From a virus: 30,368 nt of DNA. The stretch is taken from IMG/VR virus record IMGVR_UViG_3300017956_000078, positions 1-30,368 of that record. The stretch is one strand, 5' to 3'. The notes beneath the pieces are model-generated. The model did not search any database and was not told the origin of the DNA. It was given only the letters and a program-made list of their open reading frames with translations. Made by a program: the position numbers and the translations under genes. This document shows, piece after piece, positions 7,239 through 14,807 of this stretch (the first letter of the stretch is position 1; each line of letters opens with the position of its first letter).

Positions 7239-7900
7239 TGCATTTTTTCGAGTTGTTGTTGCCGCAATTTCATTGCGTATTCATAAAGTTGATAATCAAT
7301 TGCGTGATATTCCGCAAACTTTTCTTTCAGCCCGGTATCGACTTCGGCCCCAACCGATTTATTGCGATGAAGGCATTGCAGTTCGGCTCCGATGAATTGC
7401 CGGGAAAAGCGTTGCAGATCTTCGGCGTAATGCTCCAAACATCCGATGAAATCAAAATTGTGCATCGGGAAAAAACAAAGATATTGCGAAAGAAAATTGC
7501 GATATCGATCTTGAAAACAAAATTCTTCAAACGTCAAATCGCTTTCGGCGAACTCGCGAACATGCGGTTCAACCGGGTTTTTGATCATCTTCCAAAACCG
7601 ATAATGCGAAGCCATGCGTTCAAACGGATCCCGCAACCAAACCGAAAAGTTCACATCAACTTTTTTCGAGAACGGCAAGAATACGAACGGCCTGAAATGC
7701 CCATGAATCGCCCCGTATGACGCAAAGCGTTCCGGGTAATCGAAAGCATCGATTGCCCGTTGCAAATCGCTCTTGCAGCGCTTGCCGCGTTCCTGAATCA
7801 ATCCATCGCCATACCGAAGAAACGATTCGCCGAAATGATCTTTCAACGCCTTGCCAAAACTTGAACCGCCCGTTTTCGGAACGTGAACCGATATAATCAT
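7235..7900 (-). CDS. Sulfotransferase-like protein (Sulfotransfer_2 type)
   Basis: This encodes 221 residues; the ATG at 7900 has AGGGAAAA upstream, 12 bases after the terminase stop. HVPKTGGSSF (6-15) is the 5'-phosphosulfate-binding loop of PAPS-dependent sulfotransferases. HGHF (66-69) and WLRDPFERMASHY (88-100) match the catalytic-His region and the 3'-phosphate-binding R..S motif of the Sulfotransfer_2 group. The reaction would move a sulfuryl group from PAPS to a sugar or similar acceptor. There is no signal peptide, so it would act in the cytoplasm. Its place between terminase and portal is unusual for such an enzyme. The acceptor cannot be told. Confidence 0.86.
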   Translation of the reverse strand: MIISVHVPKTGGSSFGKALKDHFGESFLRYGDGLIQERGKRCKSDLQRAIDAFDYPERFASYGAIHGHFRPFVFLPFSKKVDVNFSVWLRDPFERMASHYRFWKMIKNPVEPHVREFAESDLTFEEFCFQDRYRNFLSQYLCFFPMHNFDFIGCLEHYAEDLQRFSRQFIGAELQCLHRNKSVGAEVDTGLKEKFAEYHAIDYQLYEYAMKLRQQQLEKMQ

Positions 7901-7911
7901 TTTCGTTTTCC

Positions 7912-9699
7912 CTAAAATGCCCCGGCATCCAACCAATCGTTGATTGATTCTTTTGCAAACCGGTTCGCGTGAAACAAGTAACTTGCCGAATCCCCATCGT
8001 CGGGAGATCTGCCAAGCCGTTTTTCAATTGATTCAATCTTTTCTTCATGCCCCGGCGCGGTTCGCTTCGGAGTCAAATTGAACTTGAACGCATCGGAATC
8101 ATAAAGCTTTTCGAGAACCGCCAAATCTTCAAACAAACGTTGCGTTTCCGGAATGAGGAAAACCGGCATTCGCTTCAACGGAACATCATCATCAATCGAT
8201 TCGGAAAGCCCGATTTCGTCAAGCAAATCTTCGCTTGCTTCGCTTTGCATCATCGCGTTCGGATCCAACCGGTTCGCAAATTCGGCATATGCTTCAACGC
8301 GAAGATTTTTATATTTCTTGGGATTCAGTTCGCTTGTCGCATTCGGAACGAACTTGACAACGAACGCGCCCAATTCTTCCAGCCTATCGCCAACGCCCCG
8401 CCCGTATCCCCCGCCGTAATCAATGCAAATCGGGTAATCGCCGTCGGTAATTTCAACGCCGTATTCTTCGCGAATCGTTTTGATAACCCAAGCCGTTGTT
8501 TTCATTACGTTCGCTTTTTGCGTTCGATGTTGTTCCCGGATGCCATTCTTCCCGCCCGCCGTTAATACGCTCCAATCGCCTTTCAATTCGCTTGCCGCAA
8601 CATCCAGCCCGAACGCATCGACCGGCAACCGCTTATTCAACAACCAATCGCGAACGGCTTCATGCCCGTTCGCTTCGGCCCGTTCAAGCAATCGACGAAA
8701 CCGCGAATGTTGTTGTTGCGCGTATGCGATCCATTTGCGAAGAAAAAGTTGAACTTCCGCATCGGATTCCGGAAACCTTCCATGCGCATAACAGGCAACG
8801 AAATCGGGATCCGGATTGTTGAGAAGCGCAAGAAATTCATCGAAACAAGTTTGCCCCGGTATGATCGGCGAAACCTTTTTGAAATCTTCCGGTTCGACAT
8901 CTTCCCCGGCTTTGTATTCGGTTCCGTCGATGATGATTCCGCCCATCGGAGCGATTGAACGTTTCAGGCATTTCCTACGAACGTTCAAACAATCTTTTCC
9001 GTCAACGGTAATGCAACGCCGCCTTCCGTTCGGCCCGTTGAACGTATGCGTTTCGTTTTCCCGGCCTTTCGGAAATGCCCGGTAAAATTCCCCGCTTGTA
9101 ACGCGCGGGTTTCCCATCGCCAAAAATGAAGTTGCTTGCGTTGAACTCAACTTGTATCGCGGTTGCAGAACATCGGCGGTTGCTTCGTCGTAAACGTGCA
9201 AAACATGCGGAGAGTGAACCCCTTGAAAACCTTCCGGCGATTTCGGGTTTGCGATTGCTATGTAATGCCCTTCGCGGTTGTTCGGATCGTATGCGCCGTC
9301 ATTCAAAAGAACGGCATCGCAAAGATTGAACCGCATTCGTTTCCACCATGTTTTGACTTCGCCGTATAAAACGCGCTTCGCCGTTTCATGCTTATCGCGA
9401 GTCAATACAATTCGGGCATCGTGAAAAACTTGAAAGTAAAGACAAACGGCAATTCCGGCAATCGCGGTTTTTCCGCAACCCGTATTTCCTTTGATGAAGA
9501 CTTCCCGGATCTTCGGATCGAACAACGAACGAATCGCATCAACCTGAAATTCATCCAAGCGAACGCCGGGCCAAAGTTCACGAATCAACGGCAAAGGATC
9601 CCCGGCCCGGCATTTATTGATTGCAGGCGCTAGGCGAATCGCGGTGAGTATATCGGCGCTGAATGGTTCCGATAAAGATTCAATTGAATCCGTTTCCAT
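7912..9699 (-). CDS. Terminase large subunit
   Basis: This encodes 595 residues and starts with ATG three bases after the upstream stop, with GGAAGGGTAGAG as SD. The ATPase part has a Walker A GNTGCGKT (71-78), a Walker B ending HVYDEA (171-172 DE) and a coupling motif around LAMGNP (193-198). The nuclease part starts with GLDVAASELKGDWSV (Asp near 366), has a second acidic strand CIDYGG (near 430) and ends with an acidic cluster DDGDSASY (near 568), fitting an RNase H-like fold. The protein packages DNA into proheads using the portal. It is intact. Confidence 0.92.
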   Translation of the reverse strand: METDSIESLSEPFSADILTAIRLAPAINKCRAGDPLPLIRELWPGVRLDEFQVDAIRSLFDPKIREVFIKGNTGCGKTAIAGIAVCLYFQVFHDARIVLTRDKHETAKRVLYGEVKTWWKRMRFNLCDAVLLNDGAYDPNNREGHYIAIANPKSPEGFQGVHSPHVLHVYDEATADVLQPRYKLSSTQATSFLAMGNPRVTSGEFYRAFPKGRENETHTFNGPNGRRRCITVDGKDCLNVRRKCLKRSIAPMGGIIIDGTEYKAGEDVEPEDFKKVSPIIPGQTCFDEFLALLNNPDPDFVACYAHGRFPESDAEVQLFLRKWIAYAQQQHSRFRRLLERAEANGHEAVRDWLLNKRLPVDAFGLDVAASELKGDWSVLTAGGKNGIREQHRTQKANVMKTTAWVIKTIREEYGVEITDGDYPICIDYGGGYGRGVGDRLEELGAFVVKFVPNATSELNPKKYKNLRVEAYAEFANRLDPNAMMQSEASEDLLDEIGLSESIDDDVPLKRMPVFLIPETQRLFEDLAVLEKLYDSDAFKFNLTPKRTAPGHEEKIESIEKRLGRSPDDGDSASYLFHANRFAKESINDWLDAGAF

Positions 9700-9702
9700 T
9701 CT

Positions 9703-10170
9703 CTACCCTTCCGCGTTTGATTCGATTTTCGCCCTTTCAGAATTCGCCGCATGATCTTGAAGCTTTTGCATCAATGCGGCAGCCTGTTCAAGAATGTTGC
9801 GTTCATCTTCCGGCAATTCCGAAACCAATGATATCGCAACTTTCAAATCAACGTCAGCCCGAATTTGCGGAACATCATCTTCGGCTTGCTCAATCGATGC
9901 CCGCCCGTTTCGATGTTTGCCCCGATTAACGGCATCCATTTCGAGCAAAACGCCCATCATTCGCCGTATCGATGAAGCGCTTGCCGGTTTGCCGTTCGGC
10001 CCCTTCCATTTGCCCGAAAGCATATCTTGAACGATTTGCCAAACCTTGCGCGGAGCATCGCTATAGAATTCATCGGGCAAGTCAAATCGAGGATCTGAAA
10101 CCGCCCGCAACAATTGCGTTGCATCGCGGGATCCTTCGACTTCAACCAAATCATCAATGATTTCGTTCAT
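9703..10170 (-). CDS. Possible terminase small subunit
   Basis: This encodes 155 residues, with the start overlapping the previous stop as ATGA. It lies directly before the large terminase, the usual place of the small subunit. The sequence is largely helical: KVWQIVQDML, then ASSIRRMMGVLLEMDAV, and a C-terminal helix rich in Glu, Leu and Ala suited to oligomers. I see no clear helix-turn-helix, so the role is inferred from position only. Confidence 0.72.
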   Translation of the reverse strand: MNEIIDDLVEVEGSRDATQLLRAVSDPRFDLPDEFYSDAPRKVWQIVQDMLSGKWKGPNGKPASASSIRRMMGVLLEMDAVNRGKHRNGRASIEQAEDDVPQIRADVDLKVAISLVSELPEDERNILEQAAALMQKLQDHAANSERAKIESNAEG

Positions 10171-10460
10171 TGCTCAATTCGCGGTTCGCCAGATTGAAAG
10201 ATTTTCGAAACGTCGGTTCCGGTTTCATCCAATGCCGCACATTCCGGAACAACCATATTCAACATGATTCCGCGCGAGTATGGAACGCCGTTTTCAAAAT
10301 CAAAGAAATGCCCGCATTCAACGCACCAAATTGAAACGTTCGCATGAATGACTTCCGCCGGGCCTTCATCTTCACATCGGGTAACATTCACATTCGCGTT
10401 CACTCGAAACGCCGGATGTTTGCATTCGTGAACGTGTTTAAGTTTCTTTTCTTCCGCCAT
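10167..10460 (-). CDS. Small Cys/His-containing protein
   Basis: This encodes 97 residues. The SD AAAGGCGC precedes ATG, and the start overlaps the upstream membrane-protein gene by 23 bases. HVHECKHPAF near the N-terminus and WCVECGHFFDF near residues 48-58 suggest one zinc site built from Cys and His. The middle alternates short beta strands (VNANVNVTRC). It precedes the possible small terminase. No family is recognised. Confidence 0.75.
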   Translation of the reverse strand: MAEEKKLKHVHECKHPAFRVNANVNVTRCEDEGPAEVIHANVSIWCVECGHFFDFENGVPYSRGIMLNMVVPECAALDETGTDVSKIFQSGEPRIEQ

Positions 10461-10719
10461 TTGTTTGCGCCTTTTTGAGTTCAGTTAAAAAAGTTCGTAT
10501 GAAAAGTTTGCCAACGTACAACGTCAACGCACCGCCAACAACAACAACGATCAACCCGGCTTCAATGATCATGTTGGAAGCGAACAACCAAAAGCCGCCA
10601 AAATCGCCGAACATCGCCTTTGATATCCGAGTTGCCAGAAACCAAAAGCCAACCGTCAAGCCATTAACCAGAATCGCGACAAACGCCGCAAACGACAAAT
10701 ATAAAACCGGCTTCATCAT
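10438..10719 (-). CDS. Two-helix membrane protein, holin-like shape
   Basis: This encodes 93 residues with the SD GAAAGGCGCAGAA before ATGATG. Two hydrophobic segments are visible at about 5-30 and 46-72, separated by a short loop, followed by a positively charged C-terminal tail (KLFIRTFLTELKKAQ). Size and topology suit a small class II-type holin. It sits before the packaging genes rather than beside the hydrolases at 18-21 kb, so the holin idea is only a possibility. Confidence 0.75.
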   Translation of the reverse strand: MMKPVLYLSFAAFVAILVNGLTVGFWFLATRISKAMFGDFGGFWLFASNMIIEAGLIVVVVGGALTLYVGKLFIRTFLTELKKAQTNGGRKET

Positions 10720-10743
10720 TTCTGCGCCTTTCAGAAACAGATC

Positions 10744-10782
10744 CCGCCGGGCCGAAGCGCTCTAATTCAACAAACCCGGCGG
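10744..10782 (-). terminator. Weak hairpin after methyltransferase gene
   Basis: An 8-bp perfect stem (arms 10744-10751 and 10775-10782, CCGCCGGG type) has a 23-base loop. No T run follows, so termination would be weak or Rho-assisted. It lies between the 10805-11446 gene and the membrane protein gene. Confidence 0.35.
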
Positions 10783-10804
10783 AATCAAACCCGCTGTTCA
10801 AAGC

Positions 10805-11446
10805 TTAATCCAAACCAGCCGCCGCCCGCAATTCCGATTCGGAAAGTTTGCCCGGATTGAAATCGCAACGGTTGAAAGTCGTCAACCCGTTGTCATTCGT
10901 TGCGTGTTTGAAGATCTCCCATTCCGCATGATAGTCAATCAGGAAATCGCCGATTGCGAGTTTCAAGCCGTTGCCCGGCCCTTTCGTTTCGCCGTTGATG
11001 CCGAAAGTTTCGGTATCGTGCATGATGATCGTTTGATTGACTTTCAGTTGATGCCGTCGCAATTCGATCATCGCAAGATCCGCATCATGCCGCGTATCGA
11101 TGAACAACGTATTGCATCGATCAATTTCGATTTCGGATGAATCCCCGATTTCAAACTTGAAATCAACGCCCGGCGGAATCATCTTTTCAACCGCCTCTTG
11201 CGCGTGCCATTGGTTCAAGTCATAAGAACGCAACTTTCCATTGCCACGGCAAGCCAAGCCATGCAAAAAACAAATCGTTGAAACGCCGCCGCGAACGCCA
11301 AGTTCAACAACATCGCCGGAATTCATCGCCGCGTTCGATAGGTATTCCATATGCCCGCGAATGTCCGATTGTTGATCAACCAAAAGCCAAAACAAATCGG
11401 CAAGATCAACGGCTTCATTCTCTGCCAACCGATGAACGGTTTCCAT
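10805..11446 (-). CDS. Class I SAM-dependent methyltransferase (Methyltransf_24/CmcI-like)
   Basis: This encodes 213 residues with the SD GAAAGGCGCAGAAA. Motif I is VVELGVRGGVS (46-56), followed by an acidic strand end SYDL (74-77). FIDTRHD (115-121) and TIIMHDTETFG (139-149) complete a pattern seen in the Methyltransf_24 and CmcI-like groups, which often act on sugars or small molecules. No signal peptide is present. Together with the sulfotransferase downstream it could serve carbohydrate modification, but that link is inferred. The 5' end overlaps the previous gene by 32 bases. Confidence 0.8.
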   Translation of the reverse strand: METVHRLAENEAVDLADLFWLLVDQQSDIRGHMEYLSNAAMNSGDVVELGVRGGVSTICFLHGLACRGNGKLRSYDLNQWHAQEAVEKMIPPGVDFKFEIGDSSEIEIDRCNTLFIDTRHDADLAMIELRRHQLKVNQTIIMHDTETFGINGETKGPGNGLKLAIGDFLIDYHAEWEIFKHATNDNGLTTFNRCDFNPGKLSESELRAAAGLD

Positions 11447-11618
11447 TTTCTGCGCCTTTCATTTGATTAAGAATATTACCCAACGAACCCGGCAACGTTC
11501 CCGAATTCATTCTTTTCAATTCCGTTTGTTTATCTCGCAAGCGTTCCATCGCATCGCGCAAAAGCTTCGCTTGTTCAACCGAAAGTTTTGGTTTCGTCGG
11601 TTCGGTTGTTTCCGTCAT
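11415..11618 (-). CDS. Small helical protein
   Basis: This encodes 67 residues, with ATG overlapping the previous stop as ATGA. A charged helix covers residues ~13-38 (SVEQAKLLRDAMERLRDK), probably coiled coil. The last ~11 codons overlap the methyltransferase start and its SD; the phrase QMKGAENG in the protein comes from that SD. No function can be given. Confidence 0.65.
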   Translation of the reverse strand: MTETTEPTKPKLSVEQAKLLRDAMERLRDKQTELKRMNSGTLPGSLGNILNQMKGAENGNRSSVGRE

Positions 11619-11923
11619 AAGTAGGGATTCACTCTCAAAATGTATTCATGCCAGTTGATTGCCCGGTTGAAGGCATCGCCGCCGCAAAAGCGATAAACGC
11701 CCCGTTGCAACGCAATGTTCCACGCGTGCCGCGCGGTTGCCCCATTCTGAAAAAGACAATACCGGAAATCGAGGTTTGCCCGAAACGAATTTTGTTGAAA
11801 CAATTCGGCCCGAATCAAAGGATCCGGAAAAGGCAACGGCCCCGGCAAGTATTTGCCGTCAGTCAACAAACATGATTCAATAATTTCCGCCGTTCGGCGA
11901 ACGCGTTTTTCCGTTTCATTCAT
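11615..11923 (-). CDS. Hypothetical protein, 102 aa
   Basis: The SD GAAAGGCGCGGACA precedes ATG. The sequence is mixed alpha/beta, with a Pro-rich segment (PGPLPFPDPL) and several aromatic residues. There are three cysteines without a CxxC pair, so a zinc site is not obvious. The stop is coupled to the next gene. No family is recognised. Confidence 0.68.
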   Translation of the reverse strand: MNETEKRVRRTAEIIESCLLTDGKYLPGPLPFPDPLIRAELFQQNSFRANLDFRYCLFQNGATARHAWNIALQRGVYRFCGGDAFNRAINWHEYILRVNPYL

Positions 11924-12083
11924 TGTCCGCGCCTTTCATTTCTTCCGGCCTGTAAACTAAGCGAACAATGCGTTCATTTCGATTGCGGATTTGCATTATC
12001 AATTCCGCTTCGATCCAATCGCGCGCTTCGATTTCGCTTTGTTTGCCGTCAGCCGTTTCAATCAAATATCGCCGTAAGTGCAT
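11916..12083 (-). CDS. Small protein, 55 aa
   Basis: The ATG at 12083 (MHLRRYLIETADGKQ) follows a G-rich stretch with GGGGGCGG and is preferred over an in-frame ATG 21 bases upstream. The pattern of a beta hairpin, a helix (EARDWIEAELIMQI) and a final strand resembles small phage proteins of unknown use. Its last residues overlap the SD and start of the next gene. Confidence 0.6.
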   Translation of the reverse strand: MHLRRYLIETADGKQSEIEARDWIEAELIMQIRNRNERIVRLVYRPEEMKGADNE

Positions 12084-12158
12084 ATTCCGCCCCCATTCCC
12101 CCAAAGAGAGAATCAGAACGGGAAATGTTTGCCCGCTAATCTATCTGAACAACGTTCA

Positions 12159-12986
12159 TCATTTCAAGTTCAATTCCGCCCGGCCCCGGTAAGCTTCAAG
12201 AATGCGTTCGCAAAGATTCCGAACTTTGGCTTCGTATGTCGATGAATCTTTTTTGACGTTCGACGCAATAAACGGTTCCGTTAAGAAATGCCAAAACAGA
12301 TCAACAAAAGCGAATTGCAAAGATTCGACCGATGCGAAAACTTCGGCTTTGTTTTTGATTTCGCCGGTTCGGTCTTCAACGGCATAAATCCCGCCGCAAC
12401 TGAAACAAGTCAAGAAATCATGCGGGAACAACGCAAACGATTTCCGTTCATATTCCGGTTCGGGTTTCGCCTTTGTTATCTCCCGAATCGATATCGGTTG
12501 CCCGCCGTCGAAATTATCTTTTTCGCAAAACGGGCATTTCGTTCGGAATGCGTTGATTGCGGTTGCCGGTTCGCTTGGCATACTCGGAACAACGGATTCG
12601 ATTGCCGGTTCGCTTCCCTCTTGCGTTCCATACGGAAGAACGCCTTCCGGTGATTTCGCTTTTCCCAATCGCAACGGCTTCGTTCCCAGTTGAAACGTTC
12701 CCGGTATCGGTTTCATTTCGTTCAACATTTCCGATTTGCCGTCAGAAGCCACAGAATCGCCCGTAACGGCTTCCGTTTCATTTTCGGCATTTGTATCGCC
12801 CGGCCCCGTCGAAACGTCGCCTTGCCCCGTTTCATGAGTTTTGGCGATGATATCCGCTTTCAGATATGACCAACCCGATAAGAAATCGGCGAAATGTTCG
12901 TTCATCGCCATTTTTTCTTTCAACAGGTAATTCGCCGCGATTCTCGCAACTTCGCCTTCAACTTCGTTCAAAAAATCCTGAATCAT
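12159..12986 (-). CDS. Hypothetical protein with central disorder and zinc site
   Basis: This encodes 275 residues. The ATG at 12986 follows GAAAGGCTGAAAAAG. Residues 1-60 form amphipathic helices. Residues ~62-145 are low-complexity (Gly, Thr, Glu, Ser, Pro) and probably disordered. Around 152 a CPFC and near 193 a CFSCGG form a probable four-Cys zinc site. The C-terminal ~70 residues are helical. It could be a multi-domain adaptor; I do not recognise it. Confidence 0.75.
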   Translation of the reverse strand: MIQDFLNEVEGEVARIAANYLLKEKMAMNEHFADFLSGWSYLKADIIAKTHETGQGDVSTGPGDTNAENETEAVTGDSVASDGKSEMLNEMKPIPGTFQLGTKPLRLGKAKSPEGVLPYGTQEGSEPAIESVVPSMPSEPATAINAFRTKCPFCEKDNFDGGQPISIREITKAKPEPEYERKSFALFPHDFLTCFSCGGIYAVEDRTGEIKNKAEVFASVESLQFAFVDLFWHFLTEPFIASNVKKDSSTYEAKVRNLCERILEAYRGRAELNLK

Positions 12987-13013
12987 CTTTTTCAGCCTTT
13001 CGATCAAAACAAT

Positions 13014-13042
13014 AAAAAATGCGGGCCAACCGCGCGGGCCGC
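13014..13042 (-). terminator. GC hairpin followed by T run
   Basis: An imperfect GC-rich stem (GCGGCC with GGCCCGC) is followed on the minus strand by T6ATT. It lies between the stop at 13101 and the start at 12986. Confidence 0.55.
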
Positions 13043-13100
13043 CTTTGCCTTTGACTCCATTCCCGCGCCTAGGGATCCAACTTTGCCAGCCGCGCCCGCA

Positions 13101-13523
13101 TTATTTCCAAGCCGATGTTCGCCCGAAATACGGGCCGGGATCAATCGCGGAAGGTGTTGCAACATCCCGAAAGATTATAGGGTTTGTCGAATGAAACAAA
13201 CCTTGAAACCATAACGGAACAACCCCTTTATGAATTCGTGCATCGCCCGGATACGCTCGCGCATAAACCGCGAACAACCCGCCCGGAAAAATCAAACTCG
13301 TATGATTCGGAATTTCGTATTGAACGCCGTCGGGATCCGGGCAAACCATGAATGTAAAATAATTATGATCATCCCGCGTAACAAAATCGAACCGATCTAA
13401 CGGGCCGCCAACAAACCAAATCGGCGGAAATAAACCCGCGTTGCGTTTCGATTCTTCGATAACATGCCCGATTGCTTGTTGAACAAGATTCGTTTGAATC
13501 TTCATGCCGGGATAAACCATCAT
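13101..13523 (-). CDS. Hypothetical protein, about 140 aa
   Basis: Two starts are possible. ATG 13523 overlaps the upstream stop as ATGA and starts MMVYPGMKIQTN; ATG 13580 would add 19 residues and overlap the upstream gene by 61 bases. Neither has a clear SD, and I prefer the coupled one. The sequence looks beta-rich with many Pro, Gly and aromatic residues (FPPIWFVGGPLDRFDFV, then YARAYPGDARIHKG). It may be a compact beta-barrel-like protein, but no family is recognised. Confidence 0.65.
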   Translation of the reverse strand: MMVYPGMKIQTNLVQQAIGHVIEESKRNAGLFPPIWFVGGPLDRFDFVTRDDHNYFTFMVCPDPDGVQYEIPNHTSLIFPGGLFAVYARAYPGDARIHKGVVPLWFQGLFHSTNPIIFRDVATPSAIDPGPYFGRTSAWK

Positions 13524-13837
13524 TTGTCTGAATGCGGTTCGTTCGATGAACGGTTGGTATCGTTCTTTTCCAGTTTGCATTGATGCGCCGTTTCGTCAGC
13601 CGCTTCAATCCGTTCGATTTCCTTCATCAAACATTTCATTGCTTCATCGGAAAGATCCGACGGATTGAAGACAATTTTGAAATAAGTTGTTCCGGTAATG
13701 CGAGAAAATTCTTCATGCGGTTCGGCCCGCCGTCGGAGTTGCCAAACCCGAAACCAGTAAACCGCCAAAAGATTCGCAACCGTAAAAAACGAACCCGCGA
13801 AAAACCAAATGATTGCGTTCATAAAAATATCGTTCAT
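13520..13837 (-). CDS. Single-pass membrane protein with charged cytoplasmic tail
   Basis: This encodes 105 residues. A hydrophobic segment spans about residues 8-28 (WFFAGSFFTVANLLAVYWF), followed by an Arg-rich stop-transfer end (RVWQLRRRAEPHEE) and a mainly helical tail. GGAAAG lies nine bases before the ATG. Topology would place the tail inside. It is not adjacent to the hydrolase module, so no lysis role is proposed. Confidence 0.7.
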   Translation of the reverse strand: MNDIFMNAIIWFFAGSFFTVANLLAVYWFRVWQLRRRAEPHEEFSRITGTTYFKIVFNPSDLSDEAMKCLMKEIERIEAADETAHQCKLEKNDTNRSSNEPHSDK

Positions 13838-13902
13838 CCCTGAAAACTTTCCATTCCGAGCAAATCAAAGCGTTTGAATTCGACAATGAAAAGCGAAAGA
13901 AA

Positions 13903-14274
13903 TCAATGCCGTTTCTTTTCGGTCGTTGCCAATCCAGCCGCAACCATTGCTTCCGAGAGATCCGCGCCGTTGACTTCAACGAACGCCAAAACCCTACCGA
14001 ATGACATTGATTCCCCAAACCGCGCCGCGCCTTCAATCGGAACAAAAACTTTCGCATTGTTTCCAAGCGCAATTTCCGTAAGAAACTTTTTCGCTTCCAT
14101 GCCTTTCGCCTTTTCTTCCGGATCCGTTGTCCGGGTTTCAGCCGCCCAACAATCGAGAAGCCGAACGCGAACGCGCCGCCGAACTTCAACTTCGATTGTA
14201 TCGCCGTCCAAAACTTTGACGATTTCGCCGCCGAACTGGATGCCGAACCCTTCGCCAGTTTCTTTCGAGTTCAT
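13903..14274 (-). CDS. Staphylococcal nuclease-like (SNase/thermonuclease) protein
   Basis: This encodes 123 residues with the SD GAAAGGCG before ATG. The OB-type core is recognisable: GGEIVKVLDGDTIEVEV (15-31) with the DGDT calcium-site Asp residues at 23 and 25, VRVRLLDCWAAET (35-47) giving R38, D41 and E46, and GRVLAFV (93-99) with R94. These correspond to the catalytic Arg, Asp and Glu set of SNase. It would cut DNA or RNA in a calcium-dependent way. There is no signal peptide, unlike many bacterial thermonucleases, so it probably acts inside the cell, for example on host DNA. It is short but complete for the core. Confidence 0.85.
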   Translation of the reverse strand: MNSKETGEGFGIQFGGEIVKVLDGDTIEVEVRRRVRVRLLDCWAAETRTTDPEEKAKGMEAKKFLTEIALGNNAKVFVPIEGAARFGESMSFGRVLAFVEVNGADLSEAMVAAGLATTEKKRH

Positions 14275-14314
14275 TTGATTTTACGCCTTTCGTGCGATGC
14301 CATAAAGTTCGGTT

Positions 14315-14575
14315 TCAGTTCCCAACGGTAAACCCGCAAAACGTTCCATCGCAAAGAAAATTGATTTCGTCGCGACGGCCTTCCAAATCGTAATAAAACA
14401 ACCGGCGTTCGGGATTCTTTTCGCCGATTGCGCCCGATGCGATCAAATAGCAAACAACGGCTTCAACATCGTTTGTAACCGTCGGAACGGCCCGCCCGTT
14501 GCCTGTGTCGCGAATAACGAATTGTTCGCCGTCGCATTCTTCATCAACGATTTCAAAACAACATCGAACGTTCAT
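14315..14575 (-). CDS. Hypothetical protein, 86 aa
   Basis: ATG 14575 overlaps the stop of the preceding small gene as ATGA. It contains several Cys (CCFEIVDEECDG and FLCDGTFCGF) but no standard CxxC pair except near the end. The order of strands and one helix (DVEAVVCYLIASGAI) suggests a small alpha/beta fold. No function is assigned. Confidence 0.68.
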   Translation of the reverse strand: MNVRCCFEIVDEECDGEQFVIRDTGNGRAVPTVTNDVEAVVCYLIASGAIGEKNPERRLFYYDLEGRRDEINFLCDGTFCGFTVGN

Positions 14576-14745
14576 CCGTTCAAGTTCCCTTCAATGGTTG
14601 CCAAGTTGTTAATCACTAGATGCGCCGTTTGTTCAAACCTTCGCCGCCCGGATTCGTCGGTTTCGAGTTGTTCAGACAAAACCAAAAGTTCGTTTGAAGC
14701 TTCAACCAATCGGCCCAACAATTCAGCAATTTCAGAATGATCAAT
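14572..14745 (-). CDS. Small coiled-coil protein with non-standard start or A8 slippage
   Basis: The frame encodes DHSEIAELLGRLVEASN and continues as a helical protein rich in Glu, Leu and Ala. It ends with an ATGA overlap onto the 14315-14575 gene, so it looks real. No ATG, GTG or TTG lies at its beginning. The first possible start is ATT at 14745. Just upstream are a TTG, then AATACGGAC and eight A residues, in a different frame; a one-base change in the A run would fuse TTG-AAT-ACG to this frame. Either a rare ATT start, slippage or an indel in the sequence is possible. About 57 residues. Confidence 0.5.
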   Translation of the reverse strand: MDHSEIAELLGRLVEASNELLVLSEQLETDESGRRRFEQTAHLVINNLATIEGNLNG

Positions 14746-14766
14746 TTTTTTTGTCCGTATTCAAGT

Positions 14767-14800
14767 AAAAAAAGAAACGGCCCGGCAACATGCCGGGCCG
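14767..14800 (-). terminator. Strong rho-independent terminator after DUF932 gene
   Basis: A 10-bp perfect stem (arms 14778-14787 and 14791-14800, CGGCCCGGCA type) has a 3-base loop and is followed by TTTCTTTTTTT. Much of it matches the hairpin at 29500-29522. It closes the unit started by promoter 2. Confidence 0.88.
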
Positions 14801-14807
14801 CGTTGAA

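Noticed and set aside
13713-14189. A 158-codon minus-strand frame overlapping the SNase gene
   Set aside because: It lies in another frame over the clear SNase gene and the membrane protein gene and has no recognisable protein character.
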